NCBI GenBank assembly: GCA_937905985.1
Contig: CALCWC010000146.1
Coordinates: forward strand, 1-21,241
Reading direction: 5' to 3'
DNA length: 21,241 nt
DNA from: an uncultured Verrucomicrobiales bacterium
GTDB lineage: Bacteria; Verrucomicrobiota; Verrucomicrobiia; Verrucomicrobiales; Akkermansiaceae
How positions within the stretch are numbered: the first letter of the stretch is position 1; each line of letters opens with the position of its first letter. This document shows, in pieces, positions 1-7,545 of the stretch. Below the pieces are notes generated by a model. The model made no database searches, was not told the origin of the DNA, and saw only the letters and a list, made by a program, of their open reading frames with translations. The position numbers were made by a program, and so were the translations under genes.

Positions 1-40
1 CCGCAACCATGCGGGTTAGCGCTCCGCTACCGGAGCGCTA
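1..40. repeat. Two adjacent perfect hairpins at the window edge
   Basis: CCGCA (1-5) pairs with TGCGG (10-14) around ACCA. TAGCGCTCCG (17-26) pairs perfectly with CGGAGCGCTA (31-40) around a 4-nt CTAC loop. No T-run follows on either strand, so a simple intrinsic terminator is not supported. It may be the 3' end of an upstream transcription unit or part of an extragenic palindromic repeat. It lies 33 bases before the ankyrin gene and could form in that gene's leader. Confidence 0.5.
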
Positions 41-72
41 TGGGACGGCAGTGATCGTAAATTGTAAATCCT

Positions 73-1863
73 ATGAATATCAATACCACTGATTCCTACG
101 GCTCCACCCTGCTCATCCAGGCCGTGGCGGCAAATCTCCCCCTCGTGGCCCGCTTCCTGCTGGAAGACGGCGCCGATGTCAACGCCCGCGGCGAGTACGG
201 CCGCTCCGCCCTGAACACGACCCGCTCGCCGGAAATGGTCGCCCTCCTGCTGGCCCATGGTGCCGACCCCAACACGGCGGATATCCACGGCTGCACCCCG
301 CTCATGGACACGTTCATCAGCCAGGAAACCGCAGCCCTCCTGCTGCGCTCCGGGGCGAAGGTGGACGCTGTGGACGAGAAGGGCAACACAGCCCTGCTCC
401 ATTGCGATGACCCCGCCATCGCGCGCCTGCTCCTGGAGGCCGGGGCGGATCCCAATGTCACCAACCGCTGCGGCCGCAACGCCCTCTTCCAGTCGCTCAA
501 CGCGGAACTGGCGGATATCCTGCTCCGCGCCGGCGTCCGAGCCGATGTGGTGGACTCCCTGGGCCAGACCCCGCTCTGGTATGCCAAGGATGCAGAGACC
601 GTCCGCATGCTCCTGCGCGCAGGCTGCAATGCCCAGGCCCGTGACAATGACGGCCGCAACGCCCTTTTCCGCCAATTCGACACCCCCGTGGTTGCAGAGC
701 TCCTGCGCGCCGGGGCCGATCCCAACGCCCGGGACAACGATGGCCGCACCCCGCTCATGCTGATGCGCGAGGCCGGCGGGGCCGATGCCCTCCTGCGCGC
801 CGGGGCCGCCCCCAACATCCGCGATGCCCGGGGCCGCACCGCACTCCACGCGGCCCGCAACTCCGATATTGTCGCCCTCCTTGTCAAGGCCGGGGCGGAT
901 GTCAACGCCGCAGACGAGAACGGCAGCACGCCACTCATGGAGGCGCGGGATTCCGACAGCGTGCGCCTTCTCATCGCCGCCGGCGCAGATGCCCGTGCCG
1001 TGGACCACAATGGCCGCACGCCCCTCATGGGGGCACCGGATTCCGAAAGCACGCGCCTTCTCATCGCCGCCGGCGCAGACGCCCGCGCCGTGGAGCACGA
1101 TGGCCGTACCGCCCTCCACAACTCATGCGATAATGGAGAGGTGGAGGCACTGCTCAACGCAGGGGCCGACCCCAACGCCCGCAACAAAGACGGCGCCACG
1201 CCCGTCATGTACGTTTGGAACGCACGCGGCCTGGAGCTCCTCCTCCAAGCCGGCGCAGATCCACACGTCGCCGCCAATGACGGACAAACCGCCCTCCATT
1301 GGCACGCACAAAATCCGGAAATGATCAAAATCCTCCTCGAGGCCGGATGCTGCGCCGACCCCCGCGACGCTGAGGGCAAGACGCCTCTCCACACTGCCTA
1401 CGACGAGGAATCCGTCCACCTCCTCTTAGAACATGGAGCCGATCCCAACGCTCAGGATGAAGACGGCCGCACACCCCTCCACTGCGCAGACCTGCCGGAG
1501 AACGTCGCCAGCCTCCTCCGGGCCGGCGCCAATCCCAATGCCAAGGACAACTTCGGCCGCACTCCCCTCTTCTGCAACTCCAACCCAGCCGTCGTCCAAC
1601 TTCTCCTCGAACACGGCGCTGACCCCGCCATCAAGGACTTCAACGGCCAAACCGCCAAGGATCTCCTGGCTGAGCAAACCTACCAAGACCCACCTCCCCA
1701 CCGCCACCAAAGCGTCGAGAAAGAAGCGGAAATCTCCCTCCTCGAAGCCACACGTGATGCCCTCTCCATCCTCCAAGGCCCCGCCCACCGAGAAAAAGAC
1801 GAAACCAACCCACATGCCGCCATACGACTACTCACCAGGGCGGAGCTCCTCGACAAGCCGTAA
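73..1863 (+). CDS. Ankyrin-repeat protein built from 30-residue repeats
   Basis: A 596-residue protein that is almost entirely ankyrin repeats, a protein-binding scaffold fold. About seventeen units follow one another from residue 7 to about 520, each opening with D-x-x-G-x-T/A-x-L and closing with L-L-x-A-G-A-D-x-N-A. Most units are exactly 30 residues rather than the canonical 33: the usual TPLHxAAxxGHxxxVxLLL is shortened by three residues between the two helices. The first unit is full length (33) and two others are 31. The last 55 residues are a charged, non-repeat tail. No signal peptide or membrane segment is visible, so it is probably cytoplasmic. No Shine-Dalgarno precedes the ATG, which is usual in this window. 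The partner is unknown; the neighbours suggest an accessory or defence locus, but that is inference. The family call is secure, the role is not. Confidence 0.95.
   Translation: MNINTTDSYGSTLLIQAVAANLPLVARFLLEDGADVNARGEYGRSALNTTRSPEMVALLLAHGADPNTADIHGCTPLMDTFISQETAALLLRSGAKVDAVDEKGNTALLHCDDPAIARLLLEAGADPNVTNRCGRNALFQSLNAELADILLRAGVRADVVDSLGQTPLWYAKDAETVRMLLRAGCNAQARDNDGRNALFRQFDTPVVAELLRAGADPNARDNDGRTPLMLMREAGGADALLRAGAAPNIRDARGRTALHAARNSDIVALLVKAGADVNAADENGSTPLMEARDSDSVRLLIAAGADARAVDHNGRTPLMGAPDSESTRLLIAAGADARAVEHDGRTALHNSCDNGEVEALLNAGADPNARNKDGATPVMYVWNARGLELLLQAGADPHVAANDGQTALHWHAQNPEMIKILLEAGCCADPRDAEGKTPLHTAYDEESVHLLLEHGADPNAQDEDGRTPLHCADLPENVASLLRAGANPNAKDNFGRTPLFCNSNPAVVQLLLEHGADPAIKDFNGQTAKDLLAEQTYQDPPPHRHQSVEKEAEISLLEATRDALSILQGPAHREKDETNPHAAIRLLTRAELLDKP
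949..1128 (+). repeat. Near-identical tandem 90-bp units in the ankyrin gene
   Basis: The 90 bases from 949 and the next 90 from 1039 align without gaps and share long identical blocks, for example the stretch encoding LLIAAGADARAV. Other repeats in the gene are much more diverged, so this pair looks like a recent one-repeat duplication. The 90-bp period matches the 30-residue protein period. Confidence 0.8.
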
Positions 1864-1919
1864 GACAACACCCAAAATGATAGAACTCCCCCCCAGCCGC
1901 CAGCATCAACCGCAACGCC

Positions 1920-2097
1920 ATGGACAACAACGAACTAAATCCTTTCGGCACCACCAACAAGAAGAAATCCCAACAGCTCCTCATCGCAGCAAAAGCAAGG
2001 CCTGTACTGGATACGGGAGAAAAAGGCTGGAGAAAAGCTTGACAAGCGTGGTGTAAAGGGAGACAATATTAACGTTGAAGAAATATACAAGATATGA
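1920..2097 (+). pseudogene. Small gene split by a one-base frameshift
   Basis: An ATG at 1920 opens a 40-codon frame (MDNNELNPFG...) that stops at 2042. In the next frame, codons from about 2023 read KAGEKLDKRGVKGDNINVEE and then IYKI, ending at a TGA (2095-2097) that overlaps the ATG of the following nuclease gene as ATGA. Removing one A from the A5 run at 2020-2024 joins the two parts into a plausible 58-residue protein translationally coupled to the nuclease gene. This could be a true frameshift mutation, an assembly error in a homopolymer, or chance. The product is not recognised. Base composition drops from mixed to A+T-rich across this stretch, so it lies at the edge of the foreign segment. 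Confidence 0.4.
2039..2067 (+). promoter_or_regulatory. Candidate promoter of the GmrSD-like gene
   Basis: TTGACA (2039-2044) is followed after 17 bases by GACAAT (2062-2067), a 4/6 match to TATAAT. A start about seven bases later would give a leader of roughly 20 nt before the ATG at 2094. It falls inside the small frameshifted gene, so that gene's 3' part may now act only as leader. Confidence 0.4.
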
Positions 2098-4610
2098 TTG
2101 ATAATAACGAAGAAGACGAACTGTCGTTGCTCAAAAAACGTATGGATTGTTTGTCCGAAGAGGAAGCTAAGCAAATAAATTATTATCTAACTTCTGATAG
2201 CCCTATTAAAATTTATAGTTTAAGAGAACTGTATAGCGGAAAAATCAAAATAGAAATTCCTCCTGTTCAACGCGGTCTAGTATGGAATGCTCAACAGGTG
2301 GGAACTCTTTGGGATTCTATAGTTCATAAAATGCCCATTGGAGGGTTCTTAGCATATAAAGATGTTAACAATGGGAAACTGCAACTATTAGATGGACAAC
2401 AACGATATAACGCTATACGCTGCGGCATCAGTGTGGAAGAGGAAGATACATTCAGGATATGGGTAGGTATATCAGGAAGTGAACTCGTATTTATGGTATG
2501 CTCAGAAAGCCATCCGTGGGGATACGACCAAAACTTCAAAACTTTTTCAAATGAAGAGCGCGATAGATATAATTCTAAGCTAAAAGGTGAAAGAGAAGAG
2601 GACGGAGAGGAATATTTTAGTACTGCAAAATTAAGTGAAGCATATCCTATGATAGGAGTAAAGGAAGATGTTGTATATGTACCATTGTTATATGCGATGA
2701 AGGGAGTAGGAGGCTACAAAGAATGGATAGAGGGGAAGTTTTATCGTAATCCTGTTGGAATAATTGAGTTATATAAAAAATATAATGAAGAAAAAATAAG
2801 AGGGACTTTTGGAGCTATTAGTGAAAAATTATGTGATGCATCGTTATATCAAATAGCAATCCATCAAATCAAATTGGATGAATTGAAAGATAATCAGTAT
2901 ATCTCGACATTATTTACAAGGATTAACACACAAGGAACTAAACTTACGACAGAAGATGAGCGTTATTGCAAATTGTGTGTGATACTTGGGAAAAATATTA
3001 AAGATAGAATTAAAGCTTTAAGCGTTGGATTTCTTCCTCCTGCACGACTTGCGAATTGGGCTGCGCGTCTATTTGTCAATATTCAAAAGGAAGATCGCAA
3101 AGATATTTTAGCAAATGCCACCGACGAAGATATCAAATTTGCTGCGACAGAAATTAGAAACAAAGAAAATGCGTTTCTGGAATTTTGCGATGAAGGAAAT
3201 GCGCTGGAGAGAATTATTAACACATTAAAGAAAATTTATTATAACTGTTCAGATCAGGACGAAAGTGGGGTTCCCCCACTTGTTTATCTCGAGCGAACAA
3301 ATGATAATTGGATTACGGTGCTCGCTTTAATTATCTATTATGCGCCTAAATTATTTAGGGAAGATGAGAAAGACAATAAACTATGGTACCCTTTATTAGG
3401 TATGATGCCTGACGTGATATGTTGTCGAACTGAAATGTCGAATAACTTTATAAAAGCTTTTTGGAATGCAATAAAGCAACCATGTAGAAATTGGGAATTT
3501 GATTTAATGGCCTTAATGGCTTATGGATGCATAATAGCTTCGACCAATGTTAATACTTATGTGCAATTTTTACCTGCAGATAAAGGTTTAATTAGGGGAA
3601 CTGCAACGATAGACCTAATAGATCATTGGTGGAATTGGACTTCTTTGACATCATATAATGCTCGTTCCTTTATACCGTTTACTCATAATCGGTATATTTT
3701 ATATTATGCTCAACGATTGTACTTGTCTAAGTTGTTGAATGAAATGAGACCAGAAAATAAAGAGCTCTGGGGGGTTGATCGTAACAAGCCTTTTGATATT
3801 GACCATATTATACCGCGCGACTTTTGGAGAAGCGAGTGGATGATGGAGCGGTTGCCAAACTTGCAGGTTTTATATTATAGACATAACAGAATTAAACAGG
3901 CTTTTTGCAGCGGAATACCATTATATAATGGCGCAGCATATTGTAATGTTAAACAATATAAAGAAGCTAGAATAAAATCTGAAAATTGGTTTGTATACAG
4001 TTCGCCGAACGCATATGACAAATGCGTAAGACAAGATAATAATGATTATTCTATTTACAAGGAAGCAACATATAACCGTTGGATTTCTATTATTGAAAAA
4101 GTATATAAGGATTTAAAAATATCAGACTTTATCGCAGCTATAGATGATTTTGCGTGCTCATCTAGATATGCATCGTTGTTAGAAAATCGTTCTAGCGCAT
4201 TAGCAAGAATAGTTCGCAGATATAGATTTTTTAACAAATTGTACAATTCATTCAAAGGATTATCATTTGGCTGCTATGCTTATCGTGGCTTATCACGCAA
4301 TAACAATATTGGTATAATAAAAATTCCCGCCGTTAACAAGTTTCATCAATCATTAGTTCCTTATCTTGTCTTAGCCAAAGAGGCTGAACTTGAATCTGTC
4401 CCTGTTCTATATGGCGTCTCCATTAATATAAATGGCGATAAGTACGTCGGCGTGCATCGTGGTTTTGGTGTGTCACAATATATCGATAATGAACTTTTCA
4501 AAAAATGGCAGAATCTAAAGCGTGCGGATGATTGTGTGAACGACTCATGGTGGTTGGAAACAAAATCATTTAGATACCATAATATTAAAAGGTATTTTAT
4601 GGTAGATTAG
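2094..4610 (+). CDS. GmrSD-like DUF262 / HNH nuclease (putative type IV restriction)
   Basis: An 838-residue protein with the two signatures of GmrSD/SspE-type enzymes in one chain. The N-terminal DUF262 (ParB/Srx-like nucleotide-binding) domain spans about residues 40-295. It has Q-R at 59-60 followed by W64, DGQQR at 100-104, and FTRINTQGTKL at 274-284. An HNH/His-Me (DUF1524-like) part carries DIDHIIP at 568-574, then NL at 589-590 and N598 with basic residues after it. Family members bind NTPs and cut modified (glucosylated or phosphorothioated) phage DNA. About 190 residues after the HNH part have no family I recognise. The gene is strongly A+T-rich (25-38% G+C in sampled lines against over 60% around it), which indicates horizontal acquisition. 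No dnd/ssp modification genes are in the window. The domain call is firm; anti-phage activity is inference. Confidence 0.88.
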   Translation: MIDNNEEDELSLLKKRMDCLSEEEAKQINYYLTSDSPIKIYSLRELYSGKIKIEIPPVQRGLVWNAQQVGTLWDSIVHKMPIGGFLAYKDVNNGKLQLLDGQQRYNAIRCGISVEEEDTFRIWVGISGSELVFMVCSESHPWGYDQNFKTFSNEERDRYNSKLKGEREEDGEEYFSTAKLSEAYPMIGVKEDVVYVPLLYAMKGVGGYKEWIEGKFYRNPVGIIELYKKYNEEKIRGTFGAISEKLCDASLYQIAIHQIKLDELKDNQYISTLFTRINTQGTKLTTEDERYCKLCVILGKNIKDRIKALSVGFLPPARLANWAARLFVNIQKEDRKDILANATDEDIKFAATEIRNKENAFLEFCDEGNALERIINTLKKIYYNCSDQDESGVPPLVYLERTNDNWITVLALIIYYAPKLFREDEKDNKLWYPLLGMMPDVICCRTEMSNNFIKAFWNAIKQPCRNWEFDLMALMAYGCIIASTNVNTYVQFLPADKGLIRGTATIDLIDHWWNWTSLTSYNARSFIPFTHNRYILYYAQRLYLSKLLNEMRPENKELWGVDRNKPFDIDHIIPRDFWRSEWMMERLPNLQVLYYRHNRIKQAFCSGIPLYNGAAYCNVKQYKEARIKSENWFVYSSPNAYDKCVRQDNNDYSIYKEATYNRWISIIEKVYKDLKISDFIAAIDDFACSSRYASLLENRSSALARIVRRYRFFNKLYNSFKGLSFGCYAYRGLSRNNNIGIIKIPAVNKFHQSLVPYLVLAKEAELESVPVLYGVSININGDKYVGVHRGFGVSQYIDNELFKKWQNLKRADDCVNDSWWLETKSFRYHNIKRYFMVD

Positions 4611-4623
4611 GTACGTAGTTACA

Positions 4624-5181
4624 TTGTATCTTTCAAGCCTTTGTTATCTGTTAACCTTGCGTTTATATTCGAACCATTACATCTCAGATGAGCTCCACTA
4701 CCGGGAGGTGGTGGAGCGGATGGTGGGTGTGAAGCGGGAGTTGTGGATTGGAACGGCGGATATAAAGGACGTGTATGTGAAGAAGGGGAGGAAGGCGGTG
4801 CCTTTGCTGGGGGTGCTGGCTTCTCTGTTGGAGCGCGGGGTGAATGTTCGGCTGATCCATGCCAAGGAGCCGGGGCCGGCGTTCCGCGAGGATTTCGACA
4901 AGTACCCCATCCTTGCAACCAACCTGGAGCGGGTGATGTGTCCGCGGGTGCATTTCAAGCTCATCATCATGGACCTGGAGACGGCCTACATCGGGTCGGC
5001 GAACCTGACAGGTGCTGCACTGGGCATGAAGAGCGCGGAGCGCCGCAATTTCGAGGCGGGCATCCTGACCACGGATCCGGAGCTGGTGTCCCGCGCCATC
5101 CGTCATTTCGACTCCGTGTGGATGGGCCAACCCTGCGCCACCTGCGGCCGCAAGCAGTACTGCGCGGACCATATCGCGTGA
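4624..5181 (+). CDS. Phospholipase D-like (single-HKD) nuclease-type protein
   Basis: A 185-codon frame with one HKD motif: H110, K112, D117, then GSANLTG (124-130) and N142-FEAG. Single-HKD proteins of this superfamily usually act as dimers on phosphodiester bonds, often as nucleases. The C terminus carries C171, C174, C180 and H183 (C-x2-C-x5-C-x2-H), a likely zinc knuckle. The start is uncertain. TTG at 4624 and TTG at 4657 are both in frame within A+T-rich DNA. The first ATG (4720) has GGAGG upstream but would cut into conserved-looking sequence. The shift to G+C-rich codons at about 4680 suggests the foreign segment ends inside the 5' end of this gene, so its original start may have been lost or replaced. 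No signal peptide is seen. Confidence 0.8.
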   Translation: MYLSSLCYLLTLRLYSNHYISDELHYREVVERMVGVKRELWIGTADIKDVYVKKGRKAVPLLGVLASLLERGVNVRLIHAKEPGPAFREDFDKYPILATNLERVMCPRVHFKLIIMDLETAYIGSANLTGAALGMKSAERRNFEAGILTTDPELVSRAIRHFDSVWMGQPCATCGRKQYCADHIA

Positions 5182-5246
5182 AAACACGCGAAGTTTACAA
5201 TCTATCCATCTCCGCTGAAACTTAAGCAGGCATCGCTGAGGGGCTA

Positions 5247-5296
5247 GACCGCGACAAGCGCGGGTGAGACGCGGTCCTCCCCGCGGAGCGGGTTTT
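5247..5296 (+). terminator. Candidate terminator after the PLD-like gene
   Basis: GACCGCG (5247-5253) pairs with CGCGGTC (5270-5276). It is followed by CCCGC (5280-5284), loop GGA, GCGGG (5288-5292) and TTTT. The second hairpin with its short T-run is the likely plus-strand intrinsic terminator. The bases from 5182 to here hold no other gene I can support. Confidence 0.45.
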
Positions 5297-5330
5297 AGTG
5301 CCTAGATCCTCTCGAAATCTAAAAGCACAA

Positions 5331-5570
5331 TTATAGTGCAGTGATAAACAAAACTACGTTCTCAATCATTTTTCGTATAACATCAGAACTGGTGCAAGGG
5401 AGTTTCTTGTCTGCCAATTTATGGGCATATTCTTCAAACACATGTTTACACCACCCTTCATTCATTCGGATGTAGTCTATTTTCGCAAATAGAAAATCGA
5501 TTAATCTAAAATCGATTAACAAGGTTGCTTCAGCTTTGCTGCCAATGCATTGCTTCATGCATAGAATCAT
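5331..5570 (-). CDS. Unrecognised 79-residue ORF, probably a C-terminal remnant
   Basis: This minus-strand frame encodes a mixed, protein-like sequence (for example LIDFRLIDFLFAKIDYIRMN) in A+T-rich DNA unlike its surroundings. The same frame stays open upstream of the ATG at 5570, back to a TAG near 5676. It includes SLELLDDETKAALK, which looks continuous with the ORF, and a more G+C-rich proline-containing part that does not. No ATG, GTG or TTG occurs in that extension. The simplest reading is the 3' end of a larger foreign gene whose front was lost at a junction near 5610-5640. It lies just downstream of the AbiEii toxin gene on the same strand, so it may be cotranscribed. The family is not recognised. 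Confidence 0.35.
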   Translation of the reverse strand: MILCMKQCIGSKAEATLLIDFRLIDFLFAKIDYIRMNEGWCKHVFEEYAHKLADKKLPCTSSDVIRKMIENVVLFITAL

Positions 5571-5685
5571 CTTTAACGCTGCTTTAGTTTCATCGTCGAG
5601 AAGTTCAAGACTGGATGCCGCGAGAGAAAGGGGAGGATAAGGACGCTGGCAGGGCGTGTTCCCCGTTTTCAGGGGCTATAGGGTG

Positions 5686-6768
5686 TCATGTTGTTAGGAT
5701 CTCTGCAGTTTTCACCCAGTAGAAGAAAGCCTCTGGATTGCTTTTCTTCAATCTCAGCAATTTGCTGTTCAGGAGGTTGCTGAAGGAATCCGGTGCCTGC
5801 GGGATGCTGTCCGGTCCTGAGAAGTGTTCAATGGCGGAAACGCCGTATTGGATGGCCGTGGCCAGATAGGCCGCCTTGGCTGCGTCCGCCGTTGCCATGG
5901 GCAAGTTGTAGAATGAAGGCTGGAAGAGGTAGCTTTTGAATTTTTGAACCGCCTTTGTCAAGGTTGCACATGTTGCATCGTCCTTTTCCTGGCATGCCAG
6001 GCTCATCGCCGTGCGCCTGATGTCGTCGTACACATCCTGGATGCCGGCCCCGGAGGCACGGTACGACAGCTCAATCGGGCAGATGGCGCGAAACACTTCG
6101 GCAACCGTGCCGATGTCGTCGCCAACAACATTGAACAGCCTTCCCACGTCAAACAGTTGCTTGACGACATTGACGCTGTTGTCATCACCGTATTTGATGT
6201 ACGGAACGCCTGACGTGTTCGGTGCGAAGGCCGTCAATTTGTCTGCCAGCAAGTCTGCGGGGCTGGGGATTCTCACGGACAGGTCGGGACCAGCGCTTTT
6301 CCAAATATCCAGTTGGATGGCCCGTTCCTCCACCTGCCTGTAGTGGCATTCCTCATAGAGGACATCCAGCTGGATATAGAGGGAATCGTACAAGCGGCCC
6401 TGGGGGAAGGCCATGAGATAATGGAGCTTGGCATGCCCTTTGGGGATGTCGCTCCCGGCCGGTTGTTCCCTGGATTGCTGCTCGACGGACGTAAACCCGA
6501 ATTCTTGGAACCTCTCCAGGCAGGGGGCGATATCTGTTCCGGGCGGGCAAATGATGTCGATATCCACCGACATTCTCTTCAGTTCTCCCGGGAACAGCAG
6601 CATGATGCACGTTCCGCCCTTGAAGACGAAATCCAGCCCTGAATCAGCAAGCATTTCCAAGAGGGCGAAGGCGTGGATAACGCGCTCCAGGACTTTGGGG
6701 TCTGTTACCGCGTGCCGTTCGCATGCATCGTTGATCCACTCGGGAGAGAAACTGGTTTTGTCAATCAT
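5686..6768 (-). CDS. AbiEii-type nucleotidyltransferase toxin
   Basis: A 360-residue member of the AbiEii/AbiGii toxin family, the toxin of type IV toxin-antitoxin/abortive-infection AbiE systems. These DNA polymerase beta-like nucleotidyltransferases are thought to use an NTP to modify a cellular RNA target and arrest growth during phage infection. Visible motifs: KGGT at 50-53 and SVDID at 67-71 (the GG[ST]...DxD active site), LD at 134-135 as a candidate third acidic position, DLLADKL at 172-178, and K203...D207-x-x-R. Its ATG overlaps the last 8 bases of the upstream antitoxin gene, a typical coupled arrangement. After its stop, CCCC/GGGG arms (5661-5675) can form a weak hairpin, but there is no T-run. 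All key residues appear intact, so it is probably functional. Confidence 0.9.
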   Translation of the reverse strand: MIDKTSFSPEWINDACERHAVTDPKVLERVIHAFALLEMLADSGLDFVFKGGTCIMLLFPGELKRMSVDIDIICPPGTDIAPCLERFQEFGFTSVEQQSREQPAGSDIPKGHAKLHYLMAFPQGRLYDSLYIQLDVLYEECHYRQVEERAIQLDIWKSAGPDLSVRIPSPADLLADKLTAFAPNTSGVPYIKYGDDNSVNVVKQLFDVGRLFNVVGDDIGTVAEVFRAICPIELSYRASGAGIQDVYDDIRRTAMSLACQEKDDATCATLTKAVQKFKSYLFQPSFYNLPMATADAAKAAYLATAIQYGVSAIEHFSGPDSIPQAPDSFSNLLNSKLLRLKKSNPEAFFYWVKTAEILTT

Positions 6769-7498
6769 GGGCTTTCACGGATTGAAGGAGTTGCTGGATT
6801 TCCTGCCTGGCATGGCGGCGGGAGGCGTACCGGAGCAGGGAGTCTTCCTGAATGGCGTATTGACGGCACGCGTTGCGGAAGATGTGTGCATATTCCGTTC
6901 CCCGCAGGTAGGAGAAGGTCCGGGCGGAGTGGAGCTCCACCAGCAGAGTCTCGAGCTTGGGGGTAGGCACTCCGCCGACGGTTTGCAGCGGGGCTTGCGT
7001 AATCAAGGGAAGCACAACGATGTTTTCCTCCTGCATGTCGATGTACTCGTCGAGCGCCTTGGCATCGGGGTTGGCGAAGGCGGGAAGCTTCAGGGAGCGC
7101 AGGTGCTCTGCGGTGGATTGCACCATGAATCGGGGCACCGCCAGATAGACAAGGCGGTTGATGCTCAGGAGGTGTTGCAGGGCGCTGAAACAATCCCCGG
7201 AATAGAGGCAGAACTCCGCATACGGGAAATCCCGGCGCATGATGCCGGCAAGCTCGGTCATTTTTGCGGTCGGCTCTGGTCTGAACATGCGCTTGCGCGG
7301 TATCGAGTACACCCCGCGCCTCACCCTAGCCAGGCGATTCGTTTGCGTCAGGTGGAACAAAACCCAGCCCAGCGTGTTTGCCTTGATTGTCTCATCGCTG
7401 CACACGGCGCCCAGCACCTCCCTCTTGGAGAAAGAGTGGTGCCTCCGGGCATATCGCATGACCGCTTCTGTGCATTCCGTTACCATCTTGCCGCACAT
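6761..7498 (-). CDS. AbiEi-type antitoxin / transcriptional repressor
   Basis: A 245-residue protein directly upstream of, and overlapping by 8 bases, the AbiEii toxin gene. In known AbiE systems the first gene encodes an antitoxin with an N-terminal winged helix that represses the operon and a C-terminal part needed to neutralise the toxin. Here residues about 8-66 fit a winged helix-turn-helix, ending in the typical wing LARVRRGVYSI (56-66). The remainder, from about 85, is a separate mixed alpha/beta domain. A perfect inverted repeat lies 8 bases upstream of the start codon and is the likely operator. Because the best -35 box lies in that repeat, transcription may begin near or just after the first ATG. 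Met5 (7486) or Met14 could then be the real start. The family call rests on context and the wing motif. Confidence 0.82.
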   Translation of the reverse strand: MCGKMVTECTEAVMRYARRHHSFSKREVLGAVCSDETIKANTLGWVLFHLTQTNRLARVRRGVYSIPRKRMFRPEPTAKMTELAGIMRRDFPYAEFCLYSGDCFSALQHLLSINRLVYLAVPRFMVQSTAEHLRSLKLPAFANPDAKALDEYIDMQEENIVVLPLITQAPLQTVGGVPTPKLETLLVELHSARTFSYLRGTEYAHIFRNACRQYAIQEDSLLRYASRRHARQEIQQLLQSVKAHD

Positions 7499-7506
7499 AG
7501 TTTTTC

Positions 7507-7545
7507 AAATTTGCGTCAATTTGTCAAGAAAATTGACGCAAATTT
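7507..7545 (-). promoter_or_regulatory. Perfect 16-bp inverted repeat and promoter of the AbiE operon
   Basis: AAATTTGCGTCAATTT (7507-7522) and its exact reverse complement AAATTGACGCAAATTT (7530-7545) flank a 7-base spacer. On the minus strand, a TTGACA -35 box occupies the spacer and its edge (7527-7522), so a bound repressor would block RNA polymerase. No good -10 is seen at 17 bases (AAAACT, 7504-7499). Known AbiEi proteins autoregulate by binding inverted repeats in their own promoter. As RNA, the same sequence would make a stable hairpin beside the start codon. Confidence 0.75.

Noticed and set aside
949..1128. CRISPR-like regular repetition
   Set aside because: The 90-bp periodicity is in-frame coding repetition of ankyrin units, not short repeats separated by unique spacers; no array or cas gene is present in the window.
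96..1394. Long antisense frames opposite the ankyrin gene
   Set aside because: Periodic shadows of the 90-bp coding repeat; Ser/Ala/Arg-rich with no recognisable domain.
1864..4680. Direct or inverted terminal repeats bounding the A+T-rich segment as a transposon or integron-like insertion
   Set aside because: I looked for matching short repeats near both composition breaks and found none I could defend; no transposase or integrase is present in the window.
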